NCBI RefSeq assembly: GCF_000003815.2
Contig: NC_049984.1
Coordinates: 11,495,321-11,559,320 of the forward strand
Length of the DNA: 64,000 bases
Direction: 5' to 3'
Origin: Branchiostoma floridae
Taxonomy: Eukaryota > Chordata > Leptocardii > Amphioxiformes > Branchiostomatidae
The stretch's first letter is position 1. Each line of letters starts with the position of its first letter. Below the pieces are notes generated by a model, which was not told the origin of the DNA, made no database searches, and saw only the letters and a list, made by a program, of their open reading frames with translations. A program made the translations under genes and the position numbers. This document shows positions 34,001-49,000 of this stretch, one piece after another.

Positions 34001-37000
34001 AAAGTGAGGAGTACAGATCTAATACGTGAGTGAACTGAAACAGTTAAAAGTAGAAAGACAACAACGCTAGGCTAGTTGGAAGCCAATTCAGGTAACAGCA
34101 TAGTGAAGCAAATAGAAGTGAATAAGGAACTACAGGAGGTATTATACATGTACCTACCCTAATTTGGCAATTGTACTACCAAAGGAGAAGCATTGAGAAG
34201 AGAGAATCAAGGCACTCTGGATTAGAACATGCAGAAGAGGTGGACAAGTGAGTTTATCAAAGGAAAATGAGAGTGAAGAGATGGAGAAAGTAAGAACAAT
34301 AAGTAATGCCCATGCAGTCACCAGACAGACAAGATGGACATGGACAGCACATTGTTTTACAATTCAGTTGGGCTGGATGAAGTGTTAAATGTATGTTGAG
34401 TAAAATGAATGATCTTGTAAGTACATGGTGTGCGTGTGTAGCAGGGTGTGTGAAATATTTTATCCCCTATAAAAGGAGATTACTTTTCTCTGTTAGACAT
34501 ATATTACAAGTGTACATGTAGCACATTTCAACACATCCACACAAAAAGCAACACTAGAAACAAATATGCAGCACACAAACCAAAACAGCACTACTGGTCT
34601 TGGTTTAAGTAAAAGCACACAGGGAGAAGGAAAAATGTCAGTGATCAGTGTTAGTTGGTACATGTGAGAGGAACAGATGGGACAGACAGACTACTGTACC
34701 ATGATTTTCTCGTTGGCATTGGGATCTACGGGGAAAGCCATCTCTTCATCTTCTGAATCCGTCTTGGGAAGGGTCAGGGGTGAAAGGTCATAAGTAAGAA
34801 GCAATAATAGCCACATAATAGTCATAAAAACCAATTTGACAAACAGAACTGCAGAAGCAAGATAATATGAGGGCGCAAGAAAAACAAAAGCAGGAGGAAA
34901 CAGAAAATACTAAACTTAATAATATTAGCAGATAGCAGCAAAGAATGATTATATTCTCATTTACACATTTCTCATCCATTCAAAGACTGCAAGATTTCTG
35001 TCAATGGCATATCAACATGCAAGAGATGGTGTATACTGTTTACATCATTATGTTGCATGGAAACACAGGTAAGCCTGCTAAAAGTTAGAGCCCGGTCACA
35101 TTTACTGTATGATGACAAACTGAGGTTATTCTCTGGATAGTCGTTCATTTGTCGTAAAAATTCATTGGTCTTATTGTGGAAAAGGCTGTCTGAAGCTGTT
35201 TCTGATACAGGCTAGCTGAAACTTCCATGACATCAAAATCGTATGACATCCTAAAATATATGTGACCGCACCATAACTGATTAATAAATTCGTCATTAAG
35301 GTTAAATTTATGTCCATGTGTACTGTTTTATTCTCTGGAAGACAATGTTAAATATGTGGAACAGTAGTCATTCAGTCTGGATGACATCCTGATTGAGTGG
35401 GCTTGCTTTTGCTTCAATAGTCACTTTGACCACGGGGAGATAATATTGCAGCAAACATGAACCCAACCAGACTGTCATCCAAACTAGTTGGCAGACAATG
35501 TCTATAAAAAAGACTTCTTCCATACTGACTTGAACCTATGTTGACTTTCCTACCATCAGCAATGCCACCACCATGCTAATTGCTACAACCCAATGTTACA
35601 CTGTCATCCATTAATCATAATCACAATATTTACTTATCATGGTAATCACTATCCACACTGACACCCTATCCACTATCACATCTAACAGCACAAGTATCCC
35701 TTTATGTATGATGATGACCACAACCACCAATGACATGCATCTCCGAAACCTACACGTTTTCCAATTAAAAAGTTTACATCCTGATGCATGATTTTGATTC
35801 ATCATTATGACCAGTTTTGATCTCACAGACATTACAAGTAACCATTACACAGACATACCATGATGGGCTGGTTGGGTTTGGGGGTGGGGAAAGCGATCTC
35901 CTCCTCCTCCTCCTCTGGGGGTGGTGGTCTGGGAGGGGGTGTCTCATGCTCTGGCAGTGGTGGTCTTGGTGGTGCTGCATCTGAAAACAAGAAACGCCTC
36001 CATTTGCACTGCTGTATTTTGTCTTTAGGAATCAGAACTATTTCTGTCCTTGGTACTGAAATGTTGTTTGGTCACCTTGTGGAGCCTAGTGGTACATAGG
36101 TCAGCAAGTTTCCTTGCTGTTTCTGTAGTAGTGTATATTTTACAGAAGGGGTTGTTAGCCTTTCCCCTTGAACATGTCTCAGGCTCTTGATGATAGGATC
36201 CCTAACTAATAGGAACCAGGAACTCAACTGCAAGGCTGCTATCATTTGAGCCACAGCAACAGGGATACCCCTGGTACCGAAATGCTTTGGAGCAATTCAG
36301 TACCAGTTCTATACACTTGTAGTAAAGTGACAAAACATGGGCCTACATTTGGTATATTATTGTTACAGAAAATCTTGAGATATCTACTACTGACCATGTT
36401 TTAATCATCCCTGTCCTTGGTGCTGAAATGACGTTAACAACTTAAAAAGGCATTTTTATCTGCTTCATCTGGCATTTTGCTGTCATCTGACCACAACATT
36501 CAGAATGCCATCTGTAAGCCACACATAAGCCAGACCTTTGTCCTAAGTGCTGAGCTACCTTTCTTTACCTCGCAATGTCTATCACCAAATGGCAACAGGA
36601 TTTACCTCCACAGCTACTAGTTCAGTCCCACTGAGTTCAACAAATATGGGTCTTCTTTCACATATTCACATATACTGTTCTTTGTGTAACTGAAGTCTTC
36701 ATATTCCCCAACAGGAGACCTTACCTCCCAGCTTGAGCTGGCTCAGGTCAGGTGGTGGTGGGAAGGCAGCCTCCTGTGCTGCAGCCAGGGCAGCTTCATC
36801 CACAACCGTGACAGCTTCACGGACACCAGCAACAGCATCTCTCAACTGTAGGGTTTAAAACATCTCAGAATCAATCTTAAGTTATGGATCATCTTTTTAT
36901 GTCAGTTAACTGCTTACAAGTATCCAGCCTCATGTGTTCCCTGACTGGTTGGTAGAATAAAGACCACCCATTACTGTACAAGGGAAAATGTTTGCAAATA

Positions 37001-40000
37001 TTTAATTCCATAGTAGGGAAAAGATGGAATGTTTGCAGTGGTTTTAACTTGGTGGTTGAAACAGTAGTGCAAGTTGCAGACAGTTTTGCAGTAGTTTAAG
37101 TTGGTAGTGAAGTGGTCATTGCAAAAAAAACTCATCATCATAAAACCTGCCAACATAAAGTCTACACAAAGATTTTCTCTTTACAGTACTCTCACAGCCT
37201 CATGACAGGATTTTAAAAGCTGTAAGAATTGTTGGAACATGTCATCTTTTTTTGTAATGTGAGCAGCTGCCATTCACCTTGCCACCATGTTACCCTCCAA
37301 CCACAAATGTGCAGAGGCATTAATTGAAACACCTTTAATCATATTTCAATTACTGTTACCACCAGTTAGTGCTTGGCCACCTCAAAAATGGCTTCTACAC
37401 TACCGTATCCATTTCCCCTGGTAACCTTTGTGCACTCTCCTGTTGGGAAACAATGCATAGTAACAAAGGTCCTCACACACTTCACCTTTAGAACCAGTAA
37501 ACTTGCAGTAACCATGTACATGTAACTAAAAACAAGCAGCATTCACAAACAAATATTTCCTGAATTATGATTCAAACAAGGCATCTTGGTCAAAGCACAC
37601 CAACTGTGCCTCCTTTGACCACCACTCACTCCTTGATTTGATACTTTTCTACCATTGAAGTAGATGCAGATGACAAATATCTGAACAACTCTAAGTTCTG
37701 CAAACTTCAAGGCAAACTGACATAGACTGACAACAACTCATGGAAATCCATGTGGATCACAGATACAGTACAGCAACTGTTGTATGTACAATGAAAGGCA
37801 TTGTACATGTACCTACCTTTGTGTTGGAGTCAAAGTATCTCCCTTGGGAGTTTGCATCCTTGGGGTTGCTGGCCACAGACTTGGCATCCACCACCATGGG
37901 GCTGATAGCTGATGAGCAGAAATAGTTGAAAGGCAATAAGTTATTACTGAAATAAATGAAGCTTTGCCAAGAAGGTTAAGTGTGTTCCTCCGTCTGTTTG
38001 TGAACAACACAACTCAAGAAGTTGTGGATTGACTTTTATGATATCTGGTATGTTTGTGGGTGTTGGCAAAATGAAGAAAGGATTAGATTATGGGTCCCCT
38101 GGCAGCTTTCCATGGTACTACAGAAGGACTGATCTTCATAAGCTGTCTTTGATACATGCTATGGTCAAGACTTCTAATGGCCAATAGCGCTTGTTGCTAT
38201 ATTCATTACAACCATTTGTAAATGTTCATTGACAGTTGCTTACATCTTGCCAGTGTGTCGGATGCATCGTTCACCCTGTCCACAAACTTGGGGTCCTCAG
38301 AGTTGTCGGCTTCCCTCTTGGCCACCATCAGCACACGGTTGGCACGGCGGGCGATGTTGGAGGCACCATTCACCACGCTCTGCAATGTTTTATTACATCA
38401 TTAGCCCATGAAAGTGCAAACTTTGCTAAAAAATCTTCATCTGATAAACTATAGTGTAGGTGACTAGGATGTAAAAAATAAATAACTGCAAAAACACAAA
38501 CAGACAGACCAAAACAATACCTCTACGTGAGTTATCATCTTTCCAGGCAAAAGGTTATACAGCATGATTTTACCTGTACTTGCACATTCTTGATGGCAAC
38601 TTTCACCATTTCACTGTCACGGGCGATGGCCTCCTCTGTAAAAGTGCAAAAACAGCATTGCAAAAATGTTAGACTTCCAAGACACTGCACTCATAGGTCA
38701 TGTGTCAAACAATATGTACGAGCTCTTGCATTTGTTTCCAGCTTTAATATTCCTTTCATACACAATTAGTTTCCTTCGATTTTTTGTAACCTCTCTCTTA
38801 AATCTACTGCATGTTATGCAGACTTGTCAGATGAAAAGCTATTCTGTCATGAAAGCTTGTCTAATAGCTTCCCAACTTGTTAAGTATACCCATACTTGTA
38901 CATGTGACAATTTTGAAGAAATATAGATTGTACATACTTGTACATCACACATGATACCCCTTTCCAACAGGATAACATATAAAGTAAAAACTCAATGAAA
39001 CCCACCACAGGCTTTGATGAATGCAACAGTGTCCACTGCATCATCCACAAGAGATGTCAGCTTGTCCATGTTGTTCATCCACTCCCTCTTCAGGAGTTCA
39101 AAGTGCTCTGAGGCGGCCTGGCAAAGCAAATCCAGCGAAAACATGCTCTAATGTACAATCTTTGAAAGAAGCTCAGGGGTACATAATCTGTATTTCTGTA
39201 TACACAAACAGACACAGCAACTCTACATCTATAATCTAATATACAATTATTGGTTATAGAAGCAACAAAATAGCAGTCAGTTAGTAATACAGGCATGTGA
39301 CAGAACAAGGGGGGTTGAGAACAGAATCTTCATAGTGAGTAAGTAAATGAAGAACAGAGAATGGGTTTTCTGAAGAATTGGACCCATTTCTCTCAGGAAA
39401 GAAATCTGTAGCATTCACAGCAAACAAGTAGCATATTTTGTAATGATTCATGTCAAAATTAATAAAACTTTTTCTTTATTGTTTGTTGTAAGTCTGCTTA
39501 GAACTACAAGATCTTTTTTGTAGATGTTTTTAAAAGAAAAGAAAAGTCATGAAAATTTGCCATGAGATAAAAACCAAAAAACATGCTTTTGTCAACAAGA
39601 CAACACTGTACACACTTCTGGATATCTACTTTACACATATGGTACAATAATCACTCTTCATTTTCACAGCACAGTTTGGGGCATTTGGCAAAACACAAGT
39701 TAACTCCATCCACCAACACTATGTACAAACAAAGCCACTGCAGAGTAAGGCAAGAACAAAGGAAAGTAGGAGACAAACAGGAAGAGGAATTTCAGAAGAC
39801 TCTTACTCGGTGGAGGTTGAACCCGCTAGACTAGGAGGAAGAGGAGAAGAAGGAAGGGAGAGAGACATGTAATAGAGAAGTGATATCATGAGACTTGGCT
39901 AGCTGTGTGCACATGTGTGTTAGGCAGCAACAATGCCAGTAAGCAAAATACATGTACCAAGATGTGTGGCTTCCATTGTGGCTGTTTAGGTTTTTACAAA

Positions 40001-43000
40001 GCAACAAAATCCATGAAACATGACATTAACTTTGCATAAATAGGAATGCTAGATGAAAAAGGTATCGTTAATATGCCTGATAAAGTTCAGAATGTCTCCA
40101 AAAATTGGTTTTGCTTTCAAAAGCTCAAAGTGGCAAAAAGACTGAAGCCATGCAATTGCCAAAATTTTGGCATAGGGTAAGATGTATTAATATAATACCA
40201 GTAACATTAAATGTATGCACACAGCTAGGAGCACACAGCTAGCAATTGGGAAATTGCATGAAATAAATATTTGTGGATTCTTTTAGCTGGCAGCTATGCA
40301 TAGTGTAAAAGAGTTTCTGTAAAATTGCTGAAAGGTGCTTTAAGGAGGAAAAGATGCAGTGATGACTTTCTGAAGGTTGTATGTCTATGGCAGGACTTAA
40401 AATACAGGCAGAAACAAAGTTGCATTAAATGTTTGTGACAAGAGAACAGTGCAAAACTGTTGCTTTCAGTGCAGTGAGTGCAGAGGTTCACTCAACAGCT
40501 CCCCCTACCTGATTGTCTGGGTTGTCCAGCAGGATCTTTCCAGCATGGATGATTTGTGGGGTCAGGTCTCGGATCTGGAGAGAAAAATAAAAAAATTGCA
40601 ATCAAATTCAAATTCATCAGACTGTGTACCTGTATAACTGATGAATATTAGTGTAAGTGCCAAGATAAAATAAGGCAATAAAGTTAAAAATTTTATTGGA
40701 AATTTTCTTGCCCCAAATCAGGCATGCCTGATTTGGGGCAAGTCACGATTAAAAAAATATATGAATGAAATATGTAATGGAAAAACTCAAATCAAGTATG
40801 CACCCCTTGTAAATATGAGCAGGGGTGCATACCTTATATTTTGAAAAGTTTTAAAAGTGTGTACTTATTCAAGAAAATTCAAAGAAGTGAACCAGAACAG
40901 AACATCATTATTCCAACTGCTAAGAGTAAGCTGTTGTGCCAAAAGTCTGTTAGAGGTGATACTGACCACACCAGCAGTGCTCTTGATGCCCTCCACTGTC
41001 TTCTTGTTCTGACAGCTGCCAGCATCAGCCACACGCCCAGCAGTCTGGGTCAACAGGGCAGAGTGCTGGTCAAAGTTCCCTGCCTTGTTGCCGAATTCTG
41101 GCTCTCGGTTGGGGGCATCTGTTACAAAACATATAAAAAAAGTTATACAATTTCTTTCCTTCGGATAATTCTTGCTATCAATAATTTCAGCCAATTCTTC
41201 CTTGTAACCATGAATGAGTCTTGATGTAAGCGATAAGATGTGTTATATTATAACCAAATGTCTTCTATGTTTCTAAGAAGTAAGAATGCCAATGTTACAT
41301 GATTGTAGAAATACTTCATAATTTGACATTCCATAAATTCATTATTCATGTTAAGAGAACTTAAGACAGTTGCCTAGCTTACATTATCACATACATGTAG
41401 CTACATGTACCAAGACATTGTCTTATGATGAAGGGCAGTTGTAGCAGAAGATCATTTTTCTCAGATTCAGTGAATACCAACATTGAGTCAAACCAAAGGA
41501 AATGTGTAACCTCTGACCTGCAGGAGCATGGGCAGCATTATTGAGCTGCTTAAGTGCAGATGTGGTGTCCAGGAACACGTCTGCAATCTGCTTCACCAGA
41601 GTCTCGTCCATCTTCTTCCTCAGGTCATTCAACTTCTCCTGCACAGTACGGGCCAGCTCCTGGGCCTCTGGGCTGTCTCCCTGCAAGGTCACATATAGGA
41701 GTATCAGCATCAGCAGCTTCATTTTTTCAATGTTCCTGAATTTTCTCAGAAAAGTCTTTTGCAATAGCCCTTTCCTTCCTTCCTTCATTAGTCCACAAAG
41801 CCTACAACCAGGAGTTTCAAAAGACACGACCATGGGGTAGAGCTCAAAGCGCTGGAAAGATCAAATTGCAAAGGAGTCTTAAGTTTGTGGAGACAAGTGC
41901 AAAGGACCGTGCAACCTGGAGAATTCTAACGGACAGGAGCAAAGGGCCAGTCCCTAGCCCAGGCACTTAGGCATGTTTCCTTCCTTGCTGTCTCAGAGTA
42001 AGTAACATCATTTTTGAAAATCACAACTGAAAATTTGACATTTTTTTTCACGGAGAACGTCACCTCTTCCCTTACAAAAATGTCCATATGATTTCACCTT
42101 GCCCTGGTTGACGAGGTCGGCCAGCTGCCTGGCTAGCCTCTCCACAGAGTCACACTTCCTCAGCAGGTCGGACTTGTCCGGCTCCTGGCAGGTCTGCGCC
42201 AGCTTCCTCCCCTCCCTCACCAGCTCATGCACCGCTTGTTGTCCTGATCAACACATTTGTAAAGGTGAGCACAAACATCAGATATTACAACAGCATCATA
42301 TTCATCTTTCTTTTGCATAACTGATTCAATAATGCAGGGTTTAACTTGTTCAGCACTGTTTGATACAATACATGTATGCGAGTGGGAAAATCAAACACAC
42401 AGATTTGGAAAATGTTTGTTTTAAGTTCAGCCATAGCTTACATGTATGTTTGGAGATAGCAGCTTAAGTTGAATAATTACACCTGGGGATGCTGCAGTCT
42501 TCTAAATAAGATATATTGGGATGCAAACTGAACATACTACTGTAAGTAAAAAGAATTGTGTTCACATCAATTTTTTCAGGGACAAAATGGAATGTTTACA
42601 GTTGAAACAAGTGTGTACGTAGGCAGAACACTGTGCAGGCATTTTGCAGTCGTTTGAAGTTCAGGATGAAGTGGTGAACATGAAAACAGCAAACAGAAGA
42701 CCATCGTCCAAATTTCAACGCTACAGGAAGTATTGTAGAACATCATTACCTAATCCCTTGTCATCCATGGTGGGTGCACTCAGCCACCTCATGGCCTGTT
42801 CCATCTTGCCAGCGATGGTGGGGGCTGGCTTCCTGATGCCGCTCTGCTGGAAGTTGGACACTGCCTGCTGCACACGCTTGTCCATGTCCAACAGCCGGTC
42901 AATGATCTGCCTGGACAGGTTGATAGCTTCTGGAGAGTTTCCCTGTGTAGAAATTATCATGTCTTGGTAAGTATCACTTATATCTGTATCAGAATGAATT

Positions 43001-46000
43001 TTACAATATGCCTGCAGGCTACAAACATTTCGGTACCTGGGACAAATGTCATATGTAAAACCAAATGTTATCTTTGCATTGCATATTCTGATGATTGACA
43101 ATTATAGCTAATATTGTTTGGAAATACTTTAAAATATATATATTCAAATATATCCTAGACTTTTGAAAAAGAATTGTACCAGAATGAAGGATGTTGATAA
43201 GTGACAGATTGATATGTCAGGATTGAGTCAATGACTAGACTGATCGTGACTGCCATTAGCAGTTCACCCAATGATAGCATCGAAATTAGCAGTTTGACCA
43301 AATTTGCACAACCATTCATTAAGTATTAGCATGACATTGTTTTGACAGAGGTGGTAGGGGCTATGGGATTGGTCTATTTAACAGTCTCCAAAGTCTGTTT
43401 TGTCCCACCATTCCCTTGGCCTTGAAGTCCGACAGCTGGTCCACCATGGCTGTCAGCTCACTGCACAGCCTGAGGATTTCATCTCTCTCCGGCCCAACAC
43501 ATCGCTCGCCGATCCTCCGGGCATCTTCAATGATTTGTCTCAGTGATCTTTCACCTGTAACAACATCCAAAGAAAAGAAAGTCATTTCAGAACTTTTGAC
43601 AAGTGGCCTGTGAAAAGGTATCAGTAAAATGTACTTTTAAAGTATCAGGAAAGGAAGCTGAGATTTGGAATCTGAAAATTGCGACTTAATGGATACGTCG
43701 ATGAAAATTAGACATCCAGGAAACAAGAGGAAAACTAGTGGATGCTACTTGAAACATCTGACTGTTTCCAAAATCGTATCCAGTTGCTTGAGTAACTGCT
43801 TTTTGGCATACTTACTAGATAGTATCAACAATAAATGTAGTAAATGTTTTCCTTAATTTTGTACCTACCCAGAGACCCGGCTTCTGAGTTGGGGTTCTGT
43901 AGCCACTCCCTGGCCTGGTTCAGACGAGCCATGAAGCTGGCCAGGGCCTTCTTCATCACTGTCATGTCGTCAGCATCATAGCTGTCCTCGTCATACGTCG
44001 TCAGCTGCAGGACGCGGATGATCTCGCTGATCTCTGCAGACATCTTGTTCACAACGTAGTTACGGTTCTCAATGGCCTCTGGGATTCCCTTACCATCTGT
44101 GGTCCAAAGCATACAATAAGGTTAAGGGGAGGCGCATCTCAACCACATTTAAGATTTCTCCACACTCATCAAAATGAATAAGGGACAATCCTGGTCTCGG
44201 TGGATCAAACCTTACAGTCTTTGATTGTACATACTGCTGAAAACAGGTGTTCTATAACAAAAGGCAGTTATCAGTTATGCAAAACAAACAAACAAACACC
44301 AGACCTTGTGGTCTCCTAGTGGTGACAAAGATCTTGATGCCGGAGATGAGGACAGGTGTGAGGTCCTTCACCACCTGGAGGGAGTGGGCCAGGCTCTCCC
44401 TGTGCTGCTGGTGGGTCAGCTCCTTAGAACGGGCATCCACCATCTTAGACATCCCCGTCATACCAGGGGTCAGGTTCTGGAGAAAAAAGTTTGGCAATGA
44501 AGTATAACTTAATTATTACCTTATTACTTGGCATTAATGGTCAACATTTCTGTGAATAATTAATGTTACAAATAGCAGAAGAACTATTGTATAACAATCG
44601 TACAAGTATCAATCATAGTACAGAATAGAGGTTACCGTAATAGAATAAAACTTAACAACTTCACATCATAATTACTAAAAGAATAAGAGCTATCGTAAGT
44701 CCTTGATATAGTTACTTTTGAGTGGAGCTTATCACGAGTTTTGGCCTTTTTTCTAATAATAAACAGTCTTTTATATATATTTACCTTAAATATGGTTTCA
44801 AGTAGCATGTGCTCTTATCCTTAAAATACTAAACTCGGCATGGTTAATTTTATCTGTTGCTAAACATTGTTCTTTTATATATAATTCTGCAGGGCAAAAC
44901 CCCATTGCTGGTATGTTTATGTTGCACAATATATGATTCAAAAATATTCATCCCCCAATCATCTTAACTAGATGCTTGGGTAAATTTGAACTCATACCTT
45001 GAGATAATGAATATCATACCTTGACAAAAGTGACCAGGTCTTCCATAGTCTCCACCACCTCAGCGATGGCCAGGTACTCCAGCACACTCTTACACACCCT
45101 GATGATCTTACGCACCTCTGCCTCATCAAACGTCAGCAACAACTGGGAGGTCCCAGACAGAATTCCTACAAACACATAGGATGTACTTTTGTACTGACAT
45201 CAGCTCATATTCAGTTTAAGTTTTCAAAATACATTTCAGCAGAGCAAATTCTAACTTGGCAATTCTGCAAAACTATTTCACTGTGGCTGGTTTCAGAATT
45301 TATCCTTTCATAAAATGTTAAGCCAATAGACCAATCCCATGACCTCGTTTACATCCGACAAAATGTAAAAATGCAAAATAAAGATATGAAAATGCAAATA
45401 TTTGATGGACACGCAGCCACTTTCTCATTGGTTAACCATTAATTGCCATGTTATTATTGGTTCTTCTTCTTCTTCTTTCTTCATTCGTTTTGAGGCTACC
45501 AACTTCAACTTGCTGAAGACCTTTGTAGCCTATGTTGGCTGATACGAGACAGAGGTTCGCCAGGCCTCCATCCGGGTGATTTGAAGTGAATCACCAACTC
45601 CAGACAGAAATTTGCACCATCTCACACCGCACCATCGCACATGTGGGGGTTCTTTAACGTGCATGGGGTGTGGCTCTCCCCATACACGGGACCTCCATTT
45701 AACGTCCTATCCGAGGGACGACTGATAATTGTGATATGCAGGCAGGATTGGTCTATACATAGGAAACACAAGAACAAACAGCTTTACCTCGAGCACCATC
45801 TATGAGCTTCTCCCTGGCCGGTCTGGAGTACGGGTCTGCCCGCAGCATGTCAGAGGCGTCCACCAGCAGGTGTGAGGCCTCCTCCACCCGGGTGTAGGCG
45901 ATGGGCATCTCCTGCTTCAGGATCACATCCTGGCTGGTTTCTGCTGTCTCCTTCGCAACCTTTGTTAAGTAAGACAAGTAATTTAATTTTGGGAGTCCAT

Positions 46001-49000
46001 ACAGGGCATACTCTCCTTCACTGCAACATCACAGGGAGACCCTTGAAGAGGACTGTACTGAGTGGACCCCAATCATTCAGGGAACAGTCCATATGGAGAA
46101 TCAACAACATTGTAAGGTAGGGGCCAAGAGATAGCAGTATAAGGGGTGGCATTTCATTCCTTGCTCACCACCCATCCTGCCCTATTTCTACTCTGAGAAA
46201 TTGCTATGCGTTTTATCACTTTCTTTTGATCAACCTATTATTGCATCGTCCATGACAGCATAAAATTTAGAGTTAGTCACATAGTATATAGCAAACAATC
46301 ACTTGGCAGTAAAGCTGATAATGTTACATGTACTTGTAATCTTTCCATCTGTAATTTTTTTCCAGTCTCACATAGCCATACACAATGACAAAGTACTTAG
46401 TAGACTACTTTTGTAAACGTTATCAATAGAAATTACCAACTGACGTATAATTATTGGTCTTACCTTGACCAGGTTCTGTACAGCGGCACACACAGCCTGG
46501 ACTGGCCGGGCCAGGTCTGGCATGGCGTTGCCATCTTCAGCCTCTTCATGGAGAATCACCAGTTGGGAGACCTGCAGGTGTTAAAGACACAACACCAAAT
46601 CATAGTTACACTGGATGTGACAGATATGCTACTGACATCATGTTCCTTTCCTGTTGAATTTACACCTGATGGCCTAACAGTATAATGATCTTTGCAAAGC
46701 TTCAGAGTGTAAAGAAAGAAGTCTCGTATCAAGCTACCAATACATATAATACATGTATTGATGAAACTAAAATATAATCAACTCATTCATAAGTGTACAA
46801 AATTTATTGAAATTGCTTAAATCATTGAAGCATTTCTATTTGATAAATCATCATCATGTGATCATTAAGTACCAGTAGTTAGTAGGGGAACCCCTCCACA
46901 TCCCCAGCCAATAATAGACTACATCTTTCATTGCCTCTTGGCTCTTGGCAGTTTCAAGGCTCCCCTTGAGGACATGTGCATCACACAACATCACCACCCG
47001 AGCTTACCTTTGACCTAGGTCAGAATCGCGTTTTAATTCTAATGGCTGCGTCTCCCCAGATTCTGCTTCAACCATGAAAGTCAATATAGGGGAATTCAAA
47101 TAACTTTGAGAAAATTTTATTGTTCTGTCACATGTATGTGTCTTTTTTTCTTTGATTTTACATCTCATTCACGTCCTATAGTGTATACTATACAGGCCTT
47201 GAACAAAGTTTTAGGCTATTTGCTTTGCAAATACATACATGTATTCCTAATTTAGACTATTGACACAAAATGGGGTCATGATAAAAGGGAAAGCCCTATG
47301 AAGAGTAATGCCTTAGCATACATCTTAATTCAACTTCAAGTCTGTGATTGTCTCAGATATCATTGCAAAAATTTTGTGATATTTTCATTGCCCATATGTA
47401 TGCAAAGGCCTGAGAAGCACAGTACAAAACCTATAAAACCCGGTACATTAACACACTTGTACATGGCTGCCTTGTGGAAGTGTTCGCTAAAATAACCGCC
47501 CAGTCAACACGGGCTCTGCTTAGAAAGCAATCCCTCCTGCCTATTTTTGGTCATGTACCAAGGGGTTGAGTTTCCCCGGGGCAGGGTGTCATGTGGCAGG
47601 AATGTCAGGGCCTCACTGAAGGCAAGGTGCATTCCCAGAATGGGTGGAATGCCGAGGGAAGTTGTCAAGGTTTGCATGGAACATCAACAAAGACGGAGTT
47701 GAAAAGGTGTGACTTCTGAACAGATGTAAGGTTTTGGTTGAAAATTGATGCTTCTGAGTTATGTACTGATCTTGTTGGTTCAATCTAGTCTTACACAACA
47801 GATAGGATAATGGATACATCCTTTCTACGTTTGTTTTTGGAAGGAAATTAATACAATTCAAAATGGTTAAGCCCACCCACATCATAAAAATACCACAGGC
47901 ACCTACTAAAGAAGAAAAGTGGAGTGACCTGCCAGCAGTCCTGTAGGACAACTCATTTACTCAGACCGGTAGCTACAACACCTGACAAATATATGATACT
48001 CAAAACTCTCCCACTTTGCAATTATATTTATTCAGACAATTGAAACAGATCATGCTGAAAAAGACTGTGGCACCTGCTAAACCCACCACTCAATTCAGAT
48101 GTCTTATTTGAGATAACTACATTGCAAGGACTAAATACAGGAGTTGTTAGGAATAAATTAGTAGTAATCCTAGCTAGCTAGATAAGCATTGTAATGTCAC
48201 TAATGATGGTACATCTGTTATACCATTCACTTCATGCTGGCTCAATGCCAGGGCTAATTCTGTGTCTGGGGTACTGACCCTGATGACAGGACACATGGAA
48301 ACAGACAGTGATAACATCAGTGTATGGTTAATCACCTTCGCCAAGAAGGTCATGTTTTCGGATAACTCCTGAGAAGCTGTGGAGATCCTTCTGTGAAAAT
48401 TGGTAGATGGGTAGGGGTCAGGGAAAGTGCAGTAGAAATAGCTATTTTCATGTCTTTGTTTATTATCTATTTATTTGACCAGGGGAAACATATCTACTGG
48501 CATTTTTCTATGTGTCCTGGGAGAAAACCCCTAGACATCAGACTGAGCTCATGTTGTCTAACAGTCAAATAAACTTAAACCAGTCATAAGACGATTCATC
48601 CGTGCACTAATCATCACAGAACATGGTATGCTGTTGCACTGAGACTACTAAGTGAACCTTCACAGTGCAAGGTTACAGTTCAAACTAAGGGTATAAGTGT
48701 GAGGGTTCAAGAAAGGGTATCAGTGTGTCAAGGTGTTCAGTCTGTTCAGTTGTCCGTTACCTATATACAGTGACAATGGCATTCACTTCATCATGGTTGC
48801 TTCAATTTTGAAATAAAAAAAAAGTGATGCGGCTGTTTTCACTGCTTTCTCCTTTCCCTCATCATTAATGTTTTATACATAACTTTGATGTGGTTTGATA
48901 TCACATACACACAAATTAAGGATTCATGGGGTTTTAACTGAATATGACACAGCTTGAAAGTACAGCGCAAATCAATGTTGAGATGCAACAAAACAGACGT

